Shown piece by piece: positions 44,055 to 53,062 of a stretch of 64,000 nucleotides of DNA. The DNA is from Bacillota bacterium. Lineage in GTDB: Bacteria > Bacillota > Clostridia > Saccharofermentanales > Saccharofermentanaceae. The stretch's first letter is position 1; every line of letters starts with the position of its first letter. The DNA lies in NCBI GenBank assembly GCA_023397475.1, contig JAEWUD010000049.1, forward strand, positions 28,850 through 92,849. Reading direction: 5' to 3'. The notes under the pieces were generated by a model. It worked only from the letters and a program-made list of their open reading frames with translations, did not search any database and was not told the origin of the DNA. Both the position numbers and the translations under genes were made by a program.

Positions 44055-44795
44055 TTAACACTCGGTCGTCGTATCGTATTTCTGCAAAAGAGCCGCGATC
44101 GCAAAAACTTTATCATTGCTGATCCAGTTCATCATATCGTCCATTTTGAACAAACGTCGCAGAAACTCATCAAGTTCACGCACCTTCAACGACGCCTCTC
44201 CGCGAACTTCGCCATAGACATATCCGCCGCCGTCGGAGAAGGCCCCTTCCTGTTCGGGAAATACCTTCTGCTCCATCTCATCCGGCAATACCGTCGCCGG
44301 CCAAATCATAGAGAGCTCCTTCTTGCCGAGCATCTTCTCTTCTCGCAGCAACCCGGTAAGTATATGCGCCGCATGCTCGGACAGGGACAGGCGTCTGCGC
44401 CCGCCCGGAGACGCCGTCGCCCGCATCTCTTCCGGCGTGGGTTCATCCGTGAGCGGCGGACAGAACAGTGTAAGCACGAAGCGGTTAGAGATAACAACAA
44501 AATCGATGATCGAGGAGCCGAGTGGCGTCAGCAGGTGAACGTCGTATAAAACGACAACCGGCAGGTCACTTTTCTCCAGTACTTCGGAAACATTGCGATG
44601 TGCGCGAATCTTCTCGCGCAAGGACGCTACCGCATCACGAAACATCGGCTTTGCATCCTCCGGCGCCGTCTCCATTCGTCCGACAAGCTCGAGTAAATCA
44701 TCCGTCTTATCCGCAAAAGGTTTTGCAAAAACCGGTTTCTCCAACTCGTTGGTTTTCCCTCCAAATGCACGTATAAGACTCTTGAAAATATCCAT
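44055..44795 (-). CDS. Unrecognised protein, possibly NERD-like
   Basis: 246 residues, soluble, with SD AAGGAGG. The stretch VVLYDVHLLTPLGSSIIDFVVISNRFVL resembles the core of the NERD nuclease-related domain (beta strands with a central I-D-x-V-V-I-S), but other catalytic residues are not evident. The C-terminal half is helical and acidic. Convergent with the XRE gene; no operon partner. Confidence 0.6.
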   Translation of the reverse strand: MDIFKSLIRAFGGKTNELEKPVFAKPFADKTDDLLELVGRMETAPEDAKPMFRDAVASLREKIRAHRNVSEVLEKSDLPVVVLYDVHLLTPLGSSIIDFVVISNRFVLTLFCPPLTDEPTPEEMRATASPGGRRRLSLSEHAAHILTGLLREEKMLGKKELSMIWPATVLPDEMEQKVFPEQEGAFSDGGGYVYGEVRGEASLKVRELDEFLRRLFKMDDMMNWISNDKVFAIAALLQKYDTTTEC

Positions 44796-45005
44796 CGGTT
44801 CGCCTCCTTGCCCGCAGCTTCAAGCCCTCACGTACGAGAGGAACAAATTGCTACCTTGTTCTTCTCATTATACGCTGCCGGACACTGTCACTATTACAAA
44901 TTTGTGGACGAAACCGATCAATCGGGGCACTTTCGTTCACAAGACGAATCGCCTCGAGACTCTATCTTCCCGCCAAATAGGTGCGCAGATCGCTTTTCGC
45001 GCAGT

Positions 45006-46592
45006 TCAGGACAGGGCCTCGAACATCTTCTTGCCCGCGGTCTTAAGAAACAGCATCGAAGCGACCAGAAAAATTCCGTAAATAACGACCTGCGCCGCGT
45101 AAAATCCTGCGATTCCGACCGTCGGCAGAAGAACAACCATAAGCGGAAAGGGCAGACCTGTCAGAATTAGGGCGAAAAGCATATTCATGACAACGCTCAT
45201 TCCCTGCTTCACAACTTGCGCTTCGCTGTCCCATTTGAGTTTGGGAAAAAGAAGATTCGCGATAAGTCCTACGCACGACAGCATGATTCCAAGAACGGTC
45301 AATGCGAGACTGTGGAAAAGAATCTCCGGAAATCCTTGGCCGATGCGAAGTCCGATCGCGATGACAGATACAATTCCGATCGGAACAATCAAAACGACGT
45401 TGAGCAGGCACTTGCCGAAGAAGATATCATCCGTGGTAACCGGGCTGACGCGAAGGATCCAAAGGTTCTTCCCTTCGAGCGAGATGGAGGCCGCTGTTGT
45501 GGACGTCATCGAACAGATAAAGGCTAGAACGACGGATGTCAGAACCGGGACGACCCATTGAGGCATCAAATTCATCTCCGCGGAAGTCATCCCCATGGAA
45601 GCGAAAACCTTCTCCGGACCGAGAACGGTGATGAATCCCGCAAATACAACAAGAAGAACGGGACCAAACGCCGTGTTGAAGATATAGAGCGGCATACTGA
45701 GATATCTCTTCACTTCTTTATCAAACAACGCCATACGCGGCGACTTCACGCCAAATATGACCTTCTTCTCCTTGGATCGGTAAGCACCGCCCTGTCGTCC
45801 GAAAAATACCGCGTAGACCTGTATTGCCAGGTAGAATGGCAAGAGAAGAATCGCCAGCGTCAGCACCACCGGAAGAAGAGTTCCTTCGGTAACGAAGTCC
45901 GTCAGCCATCCGAGAGGCGCAATCGCATGAATCAACGAGAGCCCCTGCTCGCGGGTTAGATTCTCAAACGTCCTGTACATCGCAGAGGACGAAAAATTGA
46001 TAAACATGTATCCGACCAGAAGAAGCATCAAAAGTCCCGTCGCGACAAGTTTGGCGCCGCGGAACCTCTCACTCAGCGCGGCAATTGCCGATCCGAGAAA
46101 ATATGACAGTGTTACCGGGATGAGCGGCAGAAGGAAAGTTAACAGAAGCCCGCGAAGGAACGAACTCAGGTCGCCGCCGAAAAATCGATAGGCGATAACT
46201 GATGATCCGAAAATCATGATGATGAACGGTGCATCAAAAATATACTGGGTCACAATCTTGCTCGCGATGACCGTCGTTCGCGGAATCGGCACCGACAGAA
46301 GAAGGTCCGCGTCGTTGCTCCTCGGCATCGTCGCCGCACGCATAAGTCCGATCAGCGTGGACAAGGAGAGAGCGGTGACGAGCGCGACGGTAATTCCCAG
46401 TTCCGGAATCCCGCTCTCACGCAGCAACATCTGCTGTATGAAGGATTGGCTTCCGAACGAGAGTGTAATCATGACAAACGCAAAGGCCAGAAGCAAACCT
46501 GAAAGTACATAACGGCCCGGAGTACGGTTCTTCCGCATCGTTCCGAGAAGGACCAGAACATTGGTCCGTACCAATAAGAAAAACTTACTCAT
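45006..46592 (-). CDS. ABC-2-type exporter permease
   Basis: 528 residues with about twelve membrane helices in two groups. The loop PRSNDADLLLSVPIPRTTVIASKIV after the third helix is characteristic of ABC-2 'bacteriocin/antibiotic export' permeases, as is the second such loop near IWILRVSPVTTDDIFFGKCLL. It overlaps the upstream ATPase gene by 8 nt, and the two form one transporter. The substrate is unknown. Confidence 0.85.
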   Translation of the reverse strand: MSKFFLLVRTNVLVLLGTMRKNRTPGRYVLSGLLLAFAFVMITLSFGSQSFIQQMLLRESGIPELGITVALVTALSLSTLIGLMRAATMPRSNDADLLLSVPIPRTTVIASKIVTQYIFDAPFIIMIFGSSVIAYRFFGGDLSSFLRGLLLTFLLPLIPVTLSYFLGSAIAALSERFRGAKLVATGLLMLLLVGYMFINFSSSAMYRTFENLTREQGLSLIHAIAPLGWLTDFVTEGTLLPVVLTLAILLLPFYLAIQVYAVFFGRQGGAYRSKEKKVIFGVKSPRMALFDKEVKRYLSMPLYIFNTAFGPVLLVVFAGFITVLGPEKVFASMGMTSAEMNLMPQWVVPVLTSVVLAFICSMTSTTAASISLEGKNLWILRVSPVTTDDIFFGKCLLNVVLIVPIGIVSVIAIGLRIGQGFPEILFHSLALTVLGIMLSCVGLIANLLFPKLKWDSEAQVVKQGMSVVMNMLFALILTGLPFPLMVVLLPTVGIAGFYAAQVVIYGIFLVASMLFLKTAGKKMFEALS

Positions 46593-47298
46593 TGTCTGTC
46601 AACTCCAAAAATACATTCTCCAGCGTCTGGGTACCGCGAACCGTGTCTGTGTCACCGCTCGCGATCAGCGATCCGTTCTTGATAATCGCGATCTTGGTGC
46701 AAAGCTTCTCGGCAACTTCAAGAATATGCGTCGAGAAGAAAATCGCGTTACCTTCCGCACAGAACTCCTTCATGATCGACTTCATCGTAAACGAGGCCTT
46801 TGGATCGAGACCGATAAATGGTTCGTCCAGGACCAGAAGTCGAGGCTCGTGGACAAAAGCCGAAATCAAGGCGATCTTCTGCTTCATTCCGTGTGAATAC
46901 GACGAGATCGGAGAATTGAGGTTGGCCTCGATCTCGAACATCTCCGCATATTTTTGCGTGCGACGCTTGCGGTCATCCTTCGAGATACTGTAAAGATCCG
47001 CAATAAAATTGATGTATTGAATTCCCGTCAGAGCCTCATAAAGCTGCGGATCATCGGGAAGATATGCCAGTATCTTCTTACAGGCTACCGGTTCCTTCTT
47101 GATCGAGTGTCCGTCGATCGTGATCTCGCCGTTTTCGAATGGCAGAATTCCGACGGCGGAACGAATCGTCGTCGTCTTGCCGGCGCCGTTATGGCCGATG
47201 AATCCGTACAGGTCACCGGCTTCCACGTGAAGCGTAAGGTTGTCGACCGCCTTGGTGCCGCCGGGGTATATCTTCGTAAAATTCTCGATGTGTAGCAT
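46585..47298 (-). CDS. ABC exporter ATP-binding protein
   Basis: 237 residues. Walker A GHNGAGKTT, signature YSHGMKQK (the S-H-G-M variant usual for ABC-2 exporters), Walker B LLVLDEPFIGLD, switch His in STHILEVAEKLC. Its partner permease follows with overlap. SD GGAGAG at 5-6 nt. The promoter region carries a palindrome (47321-47338). Confidence 0.92.
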   Translation of the reverse strand: MLHIENFTKIYPGGTKAVDNLTLHVEAGDLYGFIGHNGAGKTTTIRSAVGILPFENGEITIDGHSIKKEPVACKKILAYLPDDPQLYEALTGIQYINFIADLYSISKDDRKRRTQKYAEMFEIEANLNSPISSYSHGMKQKIALISAFVHEPRLLVLDEPFIGLDPKASFTMKSIMKEFCAEGNAIFFSTHILEVAEKLCTKIAIIKNGSLIASGDTDTVRGTQTLENVFLELTDNE

Positions 47299-47320
47299 AG
47301 TTCTCTCCTGCTTCGTTATC

Positions 47321-47355
47321 GCACGAAACGTATCGTGCCAAATATTTATATTATA
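47321..47355 (-). promoter_or_regulatory. Promoter region of the ABC-2 exporter with palindrome
   Basis: Minus strand: -10 TATAAT (47350-47355), then GCACGA-N6-TCGTGC (47321-47338) between the start point and the SD. A site for an unlinked repressor, such as a GntR-family protein, is plausible. No good -35 box is seen. Confidence 0.45.
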
Positions 47356-47572
47356 CGCCGATTTTTCGGGGAAACCTTAGTCAAATCTTAAAAATCCCGG
47401 ATTCTCTGCGGTCTCCTGTTCATCGGAATGACTTCCGTTACGATTCATCTCGCAATGATGGCTTTTCACATTCACATCAACAGATTCCTTGCTCTTTTCG
47501 CGGCGAAACGGTTGTCTCGGAAGAAGAGAGAAGGTAAAGTATAGATAGCAAAGAATGATGGGAGGAAAGCCG

Positions 47573-48619
47573 ATGGTCATATTAATCCCTGCCTACAATC
47601 CGGATGATCGCCTGACGCAGTTGACAGCGGATATCCGCGGGATCTGCGACTACTCGATTGTCGTCGTTGATGATGGCAGCGATCCGATTTGCGCACCGGT
47701 TTTCTCGGCCGCCGAAGCTCTCGGCGCAACGGTGCTTCACAGCGATCGCAATTATGGCAAGGGACATGCGTTGAAGACCGGCTTCTCCTACATCAATACC
47801 ATCGGCGAGACACAGGGTATCGTTTGCGCAGACTGTGACGGCCAACATAAACCGGCGGATATTCTGGCGGTTGCCAAGGCCATCGATCCGGACGACGAGG
47901 ATATTGTTCTCGGCACGCGCCAGTTCAAGCGCGGTGTTCCGCTGAAGAGTCACATCTGGAATCGCTTGTCGTGCATCACCTTCTTTCTTGCGACCGGCCA
48001 ACTTGTACCGGATACCCAGACGGGTCTTCGCGGATATCCTCCTGAGCTCCTGCCGTGGCTTCTCGAGATCGAGGGAGAGCGGTTTGACTATGAACTCAAT
48101 GTTCTGCTCGGAGCGATCGGCGCCGAGTACGATATCATTCAGATTCATATCGACACCATCTACCACGAGAAGAATCGCGATTCACACTTCCGGCCGATGA
48201 TTGACTCAGCCCGCTTCGTGTGGCCCCTAGCGAGTTTCGGCTCCGGATCGCTCGCCGCCTCAATTATTGACTTCATCGCACTCATTCTGATCGAGTATTT
48301 TACAGGAAATCTAATTTTCTCGATTATCATCGCTCGCATTTGCAGTTCGACGACAAAGATCTCCGCGAATCGCAAGATCGTCTTCGATAAATTCCCCAGC
48401 AAGAGCCGCCTGCGATCCGCAATCCGCTATTTCTCGGTTCTCGCTCTTCTTCTTCTGGCTAACATCCTGCTGATGCTCGTTTTCAAGCATCTTTTCGGGC
48501 TTTATCTGGTGCCGGCCAAGCTTCTCACGGAGTTGATTCTGCTGGCCGCGACATTTTTCGCGCAGAAGATCGTAATCCGGCTGCGCAACCGGAACGCTTC
48601 GACAGGCACGATAAAGTAA
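47573..48619 (+). CDS. Fused glycosyltransferase family 2 - GtrA-like membrane protein
   Basis: 348 residues. GT2 domain (about 1-215): VILIPAYNPDD, VVVDDGSD, D-x-D in CADCDGQHK, and DTQTGLRGY. GtrA-like domain with four membrane helices (about 220-340). Such fusions are thought to make and/or flip polyprenyl-phosphate sugars for wall glycans. ATG at 47573 after GGGAGG at 7 nt. Confidence 0.88.
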   Translation: MVILIPAYNPDDRLTQLTADIRGICDYSIVVVDDGSDPICAPVFSAAEALGATVLHSDRNYGKGHALKTGFSYINTIGETQGIVCADCDGQHKPADILAVAKAIDPDDEDIVLGTRQFKRGVPLKSHIWNRLSCITFFLATGQLVPDTQTGLRGYPPELLPWLLEIEGERFDYELNVLLGAIGAEYDIIQIHIDTIYHEKNRDSHFRPMIDSARFVWPLASFGSGSLAASIIDFIALILIEYFTGNLIFSIIIARICSSTTKISANRKIVFDKFPSKSRLRSAIRYFSVLALLLLANILLMLVFKHLFGLYLVPAKLLTELILLAATFFAQKIVIRLRNRNASTGTIK

Positions 48620-48620
48620 A

Positions 48621-48641
48621 CGGCAGGAGTGTCTCCTGCCG
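48621..48641. terminator. Convergent-gene terminator hairpin
   Basis: CGGCAGGAG-TGT-CTCCTGCCG between two convergent genes. A T-rich stretch (TTTACTTTAT) follows on the minus strand, so it mainly serves the gene at 48675-49640. Confidence 0.65.
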
Positions 48642-48674
48642 CATCCCTTAGGAAATTGACTCAACACGCTGTCT

Positions 48675-49640
48675 TCAGGTATGGTCAAATTCCGGAAGTC
48701 GCAGACCGGACAGGTCGATTGGCGCGCGACGTTCGCGTGCGGGATCATGCGGCATCAGCCGTTTGTTGCCCGGCACGAGGATCGGCTCAGACGATCGGAC
48801 GAAAAATCCGTCCTCATGAGGATTGACGAGACCTGACGCGACGTTCGGAACGGACGCGTCGATCGTGAACTCGCACTCGACCTCGCGAATTCCGTCAAGG
48901 GGGAGCGTCGACAGGAATCGATCCGCATACGAAGTGAAACTCTCCGTCGCGGGAGATATGCGCGGAAACAATCCGTGAATGATCAAACGATCCTCTTCGA
49001 CGCGCATACACACAACAGCGTCAAGGGACGCGGAGTAATAGAGCGTGCCCTCGAAGTCTTCGGACGACAGCATGATCGTCCGCGGCGAGACTGCGCCAAG
49101 CAGGGCAAACTGATCCGAGACTGGAACGCGATTGCCCGCGACGGCGAGGAGCAGCGAACGGTCCTCGTCCTTACTCCACGATACCGGAGTGAGGTCACAG
49201 GCTCCGGTGACGATATCCTCTGTCCGATAAACGAAACGCTTCTGCGCGACGCTTGTGAAGCCGAAACGCGGATAGAAATCTATGACGCCCGAATTCGCGA
49301 AAAGAAAGATAAACGCAGATTCTTTCTCGTAAAGAGATATAACATAACGCATCAGTCGTCCGGACAGACCGCGGCCTCTGGCTGTCGGTGATGTCATCAC
49401 CGTTCCGATCTGGACCACTGGATACTCGTGACCGCCTACGCGAATATGATAGAGATTCGCAGAAACATTCGCGAGAATCTTGCCGTCGGACACATAGGAG
49501 TACGGTATATAGTTATCGCCAAGGAGACCTGCCTCTTTCCACTGCATCAATTCGATTCCAAAGGTCTCTCTCGCCAGATGGTCGAGCATCGAAAACATTC
49601 TTCGATTGTTTATATAATTCGAAACAAGAATGACATCCAT
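48675..49640 (-). CDS. GNAT acetyltransferase with C-terminal extension
   Basis: 321 residues. GNAT domain (about 40-150): strand VVQIGTVMTSPTARGRGLSGRLMRYV with the acetyl-CoA loop R-G-R-G-L-S, then FLFANSGVIDFYPRFGF. The remaining half is a second domain that lacks the motif. The two-domain layout recalls Eis-like or MSMEG-type acetyltransferases, which act on peptides or amines; the substrate is unknown. SD GAGGAGAGGG at 4-5 nt. Confidence 0.8.
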   Translation of the reverse strand: MDVILVSNYINNRRMFSMLDHLARETFGIELMQWKEAGLLGDNYIPYSYVSDGKILANVSANLYHIRVGGHEYPVVQIGTVMTSPTARGRGLSGRLMRYVISLYEKESAFIFLFANSGVIDFYPRFGFTSVAQKRFVYRTEDIVTGACDLTPVSWSKDEDRSLLLAVAGNRVPVSDQFALLGAVSPRTIMLSSEDFEGTLYYSASLDAVVCMRVEEDRLIIHGLFPRISPATESFTSYADRFLSTLPLDGIREVECEFTIDASVPNVASGLVNPHEDGFFVRSSEPILVPGNKRLMPHDPARERRAPIDLSGLRLPEFDHT

Positions 49641-49725
49641 AACACCCTCTCCTCAAGCACCTTTGCAATTCATTCCTAATGCAGGGATTCTTAACCCCCT
49701 CCAATTGAACTCAATCTGAAACAAC

Positions 49726-50247
49726 TCACACGTCGCAGCGCGTAAGTCCCGCCTGATCGGCGATCATCTGAACGACTTCCTCAATCCTCTGTCGACCGGT
49801 ACGGGCAACAATGTCCGCGTATTCCTCATACAAAGGTCTGCGTTCGTTCGCGAGATCTTCTATCGTCTGTCCGGGCTTCATCACAATCCCCCGTGTCTTC
49901 AGATTCCAAAGTCTCTTCGTGAGAATATGCGCCGGCACATCCAGATACACAATGGTACCCAGAGACTTCAAATGAAGCATCGCCGCACGGCTTAGGACGA
50001 CACTTCCCCCTGTGGCGATTACCTGGCCTCGCTGCCGGATCGACAGGACAGCCGCCTCTTCGCACGCGGAAAAAGCATCCGTTCCCCGCTCACGAATAAT
50101 CCTCTGCAACGGCATCTTCTCCCTGCGCTGAATCATGATGTCCGTGTCAAGAAACTGCATGCAACAAGCCTTGGCCAGAAGCAGCCCGACAGAGCTCTTC
50201 CCGGATCCGGGCATACCAATCAGGATTACACTGCGCTTCTTAATCAT
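49726..50247 (-). CDS. Shikimate-kinase-like P-loop kinase with altered substrate site
   Basis: 173 residues, start at 50247 after GGAGAG. Walker A GMPGSGKSS, and LDTDIMIQ with the substrate Asp. Two usual substrate features are changed: the F-R-x-x-E motif reads F-S-A-C-E, losing the Arg that binds the shikimate carboxylate, and G-G-G reads G-G-S (ATGGSVVLS). RRPLYEEYAD retains the later Arg. KTRGIVMKPGQT is a conserved feature of a subgroup often named shikimate kinase. No other aro gene is near, so phosphorylation of shikimate is doubtful. Confidence 0.8.
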   Translation of the reverse strand: MIKKRSVILIGMPGSGKSSVGLLLAKACCMQFLDTDIMIQRREKMPLQRIIRERGTDAFSACEEAAVLSIRQRGQVIATGGSVVLSRAAMLHLKSLGTIVYLDVPAHILTKRLWNLKTRGIVMKPGQTIEDLANERRPLYEEYADIVARTGRQRIEEVVQMIADQAGLTRCDV

Positions 50248-50420
50248 CTGACTCTCCGGGTTGTCTCTGGGAGCTGCCGTGACCCGACAGCTTGCCATGT
50301 ATAATTGCTCATAAGTATATCATATCAGGAAATTCCGAGAAATTCCCTCTTCATATAATCGTAGTTGCGTCATCACCCGTCCCCGAAAACTCTCGTCTGT
50401 TCGGGGATTCTCACGCAGTC

Positions 50421-51179
50421 CTACTCGTCTCCGAGAAACTCCGTCATCTCGTCCCAGTATCTCTTGGGCATATGATTCATCTGACACCGCGCATTTCTTC
50501 GCTCCTCGATCGCGATGGTCGTCTGGAAACACCGCCAGAGTGCGCGATAGGCCTTCTCGGCATCCTCGATCACCGGGAGTTCCAATTTCTCCAGGGAGGT
50601 CAGAAGCATCCCCTCCGGCTTGTGAACCAACGCCATCTTGTGTGTCCGATCATAGATGAGGAACGTCTCGTCCGGGTATCGATCGGAGAAGTGTTCGCCG
50701 AGAAGCGGCAAAACGCGATTCTGCGGCGCAATGCAGGACACGAGAACCCGGTCGTACTGGGTGAATCGGACAAAACCCATATAGTTGTGTGCCTCGCGTT
50801 CGAGGTAACGAACGGCCTTGTTGAGCCGATGAACCGTATCATCCGTCAAGCGGTCAAAGACCTTGCGTCCGAAATGATATCCGAGACGGATAAACCGGTA
50901 CATCAGGATCTCCTTCTGTGGATCACACGTCAGAAAAGCCTTGCGAATATAGTCCTGCGTCTCGAGGCAAATTCTCCGGTCAAGAGAAACGTACACCTTC
51001 TGCGCATGATCAAGATCCGTCGTAATCCAGGTTGTCTCCTCGAAAAGCATCGTTTGGGAGACACCGCTCGTCCGGATATCCGTCGGTTCCTCCCGCCGCG
51101 CGTAACTCTCATATACACAGCAAAGAAAGCCCTCAAGAGTTCCGTCATACAGGTAAACCAAATTCGAATCGCGGCCCAT
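50421..51179 (-). CDS. TIGR03915/DUF4130-family DNA-metabolism protein
   Basis: 252 residues. The start VYLYDGTLEGFLCCVYESY and the central LGYHFGRKVFDRLTDDTVHRLNKAVRYLEREAHNYMGFVRF are the marks of the DUF4130 family, which is almost always encoded with the radical-SAM protein found here. Family names predict a role in DNA repair or modification; the reaction is unknown. AGGA at 9 nt fixes the start, which overlaps the radical-SAM gene by 35 nt. Confidence 0.87.
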   Translation of the reverse strand: MGRDSNLVYLYDGTLEGFLCCVYESYARREEPTDIRTSGVSQTMLFEETTWITTDLDHAQKVYVSLDRRICLETQDYIRKAFLTCDPQKEILMYRFIRLGYHFGRKVFDRLTDDTVHRLNKAVRYLEREAHNYMGFVRFTQYDRVLVSCIAPQNRVLPLLGEHFSDRYPDETFLIYDRTHKMALVHKPEGMLLTSLEKLELPVIEDAEKAYRALWRCFQTTIAIEERRNARCQMNHMPKRYWDEMTEFLGDE

Positions 51180-52506
51180 ATGTCTCTGTCCTTTCCGCCG
51201 GCAGCGAGGCAATCACAGGCATTGCCGCCGGGATCTTTGGTCTGTCCTCGAAGTCGACAAAGCTCATCTGTTCGCCGCTGGCCGAAGGCAGCATGCGAAG
51301 ATCGTTCTTCGAGAGAAGTCCGCGAAGCACCGCCTCGGGCGAGAACACAACGCCTTCCGCCAGTCGCCCGCCGCACGTAAGGAAGAAACGCGCCCGCTTG
51401 AGCACGATCCCCAACTTCCTTAACCCCTCGAAATCCAGGCTTCCGGCGCGACGAGCCTGAATGATCCTCCTCGCACTCTGGACCCCGATGCCGGGGACGC
51501 GCAGAAGCTTCTCATACGTCGCGCGATTGACCTCGACGGGAAATTCCTCGAGATGACGTATCGCCCAGTTGCACTTGGGATCGATTGCCAGATTCATGTT
51601 CGGGCTGCCCGGGTCAAGAATCTCCGACGCGGCAAAACCATAGAAGCGCATCAGCCAATCGGCCTGATAGAGCCGATGTTCCCGCAAAAGCGGTGGAGCC
51701 GACAACAACGACGGCAGATGAGGATCATCGACAATCGGTGTGTATGCGGAGAAAAAAACCCTCTTCAGCTTGTATGTCTTGTAGAGACCCTCGCTCAGCA
51801 TAAGAATCGAACGGTCCGTGTCCGGGGTCGCTCCGATGATCAACTGTGTGCTCTGACCGGCCGGAACGAACTTCGGTGCGTTGCGGTACAGGACAAGATC
51901 GGAGGAGTTCTCCTCAATTCCCGAGCGGATCATCGCCATCGGCTTGAGAATCGCATCGGGCTTCTTCTGCGGAGCCAGCTCCGAGAGGCCGGACTCCGAA
52001 GGTAACTCGATATTGACACTCATGCGGTCGGCCAGAAGGCCAAGACGACGCAGAAGTTCCGCATCCGCACCGGGAATCGCCTTCACGTGAATGTAGCCGT
52101 TGAAGCGGTACTCTTCGCGGAGAATCGTGAGAATATCAATCATGCGCTCCGTCGTCTGGTCGGGAGTTCCGAGAACGCCCGAACTCAGGAAGAGGCCCTC
52201 GATATAGTTGCGCCGGTAGAAATTGATCGTCAATTCCGCCAGCTCCCTCGGCTGGAAGGTCGCCCGCGGCGTATCGCGCGAGACACGGTTGACACAATAT
52301 TTGCAGTCGTACACGCAGGCGTTGCTCATCAGAACCTTGAGAAGGGAGATACATCGTCCGTCCGCCGCGAAACTATGGCAGATCCCGGCCGCCGAAGCGC
52401 TCCCGATCATGCCGGACTTGCCTGCACGGTCAACTCCGCTCGATGTACACGCAACATCGTACTTCGCCGCGTCTGTCAAAATCGACAGCTTCTCCAGAAC
52501 ATCCAT
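51145..52506 (-). CDS. Radical-SAM protein, putative DNA repair/modification (TIGR03916 type)
   Basis: 453 residues. The radical-SAM cluster motif is C-x-x-x-C-x-x-C in ACVYDCKYCVNR (about residue 65). A barrel follows, then a helix-hairpin-helix segment, LRVPGIGVQSARRIIQAR (about 345-362), which binds DNA in other proteins. Some distance N-terminal further cysteines (DVACTSS, GICHSF) may matter. Forms an operon with the DUF4130 gene and has a LexA box in its promoter, so it is probably DNA-damage induced. Confidence 0.88.
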   Translation of the reverse strand: MDVLEKLSILTDAAKYDVACTSSGVDRAGKSGMIGSASAAGICHSFAADGRCISLLKVLMSNACVYDCKYCVNRVSRDTPRATFQPRELAELTINFYRRNYIEGLFLSSGVLGTPDQTTERMIDILTILREEYRFNGYIHVKAIPGADAELLRRLGLLADRMSVNIELPSESGLSELAPQKKPDAILKPMAMIRSGIEENSSDLVLYRNAPKFVPAGQSTQLIIGATPDTDRSILMLSEGLYKTYKLKRVFFSAYTPIVDDPHLPSLLSAPPLLREHRLYQADWLMRFYGFAASEILDPGSPNMNLAIDPKCNWAIRHLEEFPVEVNRATYEKLLRVPGIGVQSARRIIQARRAGSLDFEGLRKLGIVLKRARFFLTCGGRLAEGVVFSPEAVLRGLLSKNDLRMLPSASGEQMSFVDFEDRPKIPAAMPVIASLPAERTETYGPRFEFGLPV

Positions 52507-52573
52507 GATCCCTCTCCTTATCGCAGTGCTTGTAGCAAACGCGAAAAACGAACATATTTTCTTTTATAAGAGC

Positions 52574-52602
52574 ATTTTATCATGGAACATATGTTCGAGT
52601 AA
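52574..52602 (-). promoter_or_regulatory. SOS-type promoter: LexA box between -35 and -10
   Basis: Minus strand: -35 TTACTC (52597-52602), 17 nt, -10 TAAAAT (52574-52579). The sequence GGAACATATGTTCG (plus strand 52584-52597) fills the spacer. It differs at one end base from the Bacillus/Clostridium LexA consensus CGAACATATGTTCG. A weaker half-like copy CGAACATATTTTC lies near 52549. Confidence 0.8.
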
Positions 52603-52632
52603 AGAGGAGGGATCGCGTTTTTCTCGCTCACG

Positions 52633-53034
52633 GGTCCTCGGCTACGCCTGCGGAGGTGAGCTCGAAAAAATGCGACCCCTCCTCGGCACGAAGATTTGGG
52701 GTGTTGTGGGTTTCTCCCTAAGTGGTTGCTGAGCTCGAGAAAATGCGACCCCTCCTCGGCACGAAGATTTGGGTTGTTGTGGGTTTCTCCCTAAGTGGCT
52801 GCTGAGCTCGAGAAAATGCGCCCCCTCCTCGGCACGAAGATTTGGGGTGTTGTGGATTTCTTCCTAAGTGGTAGGTGAGCTCGAGAAAATGCGAGTCCGG
52901 CGTCCCGATTCATCCTCACCAACCAACACCTACCGCACACCCTCCCTCTGTCATCTACACTACCAGTTACCGTTGCCGAGGGCTCGTGCTTCTATCGCAT
53001 GGGTTCTCCGCAGGCGGCGTAGCCAACGAGGACC
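52633..53034. repeat. Inverted repeats flanking the 73-bp repeat block
   Basis: Left arm 52633-52655 is GGTCCTCG-GCTACGCC-TGCGGAG. Right arm 53006-53034, read in reverse, is GGTCCTCG-ttg-GCTACGCC-gcc-TGCGGAG: identical apart from two 3-nt insertions. The arms enclose about 350 bp containing the tandem repeats and no gene. Confidence 0.7.
52658..52894. repeat. Three and a quarter tandem copies of a 73-bp unit
   Basis: Units start at 52658, 52731, 52804 and 52877 (partial), each opening with GAGCTCGA-AAAATGCG, and are about 95 percent identical by eye. The unit's opening can also pair with TCGCGTTTTTCTCGCTCAC-like sequence just left of the block (52612-52630). No spacers vary, so it is not a CRISPR array. 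No reading frame is maintained with a plausible protein. Confidence 0.9.
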
Positions 53035-53062
53035 GAATCCCGTGCGAAGAAGCGCGAGCCCG

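Noticed and set aside
52658..52894. CRISPR array
   Set aside because: The whole 73-bp unit is conserved; there are no constant repeats separated by variable spacers, and no cas genes are in the window.
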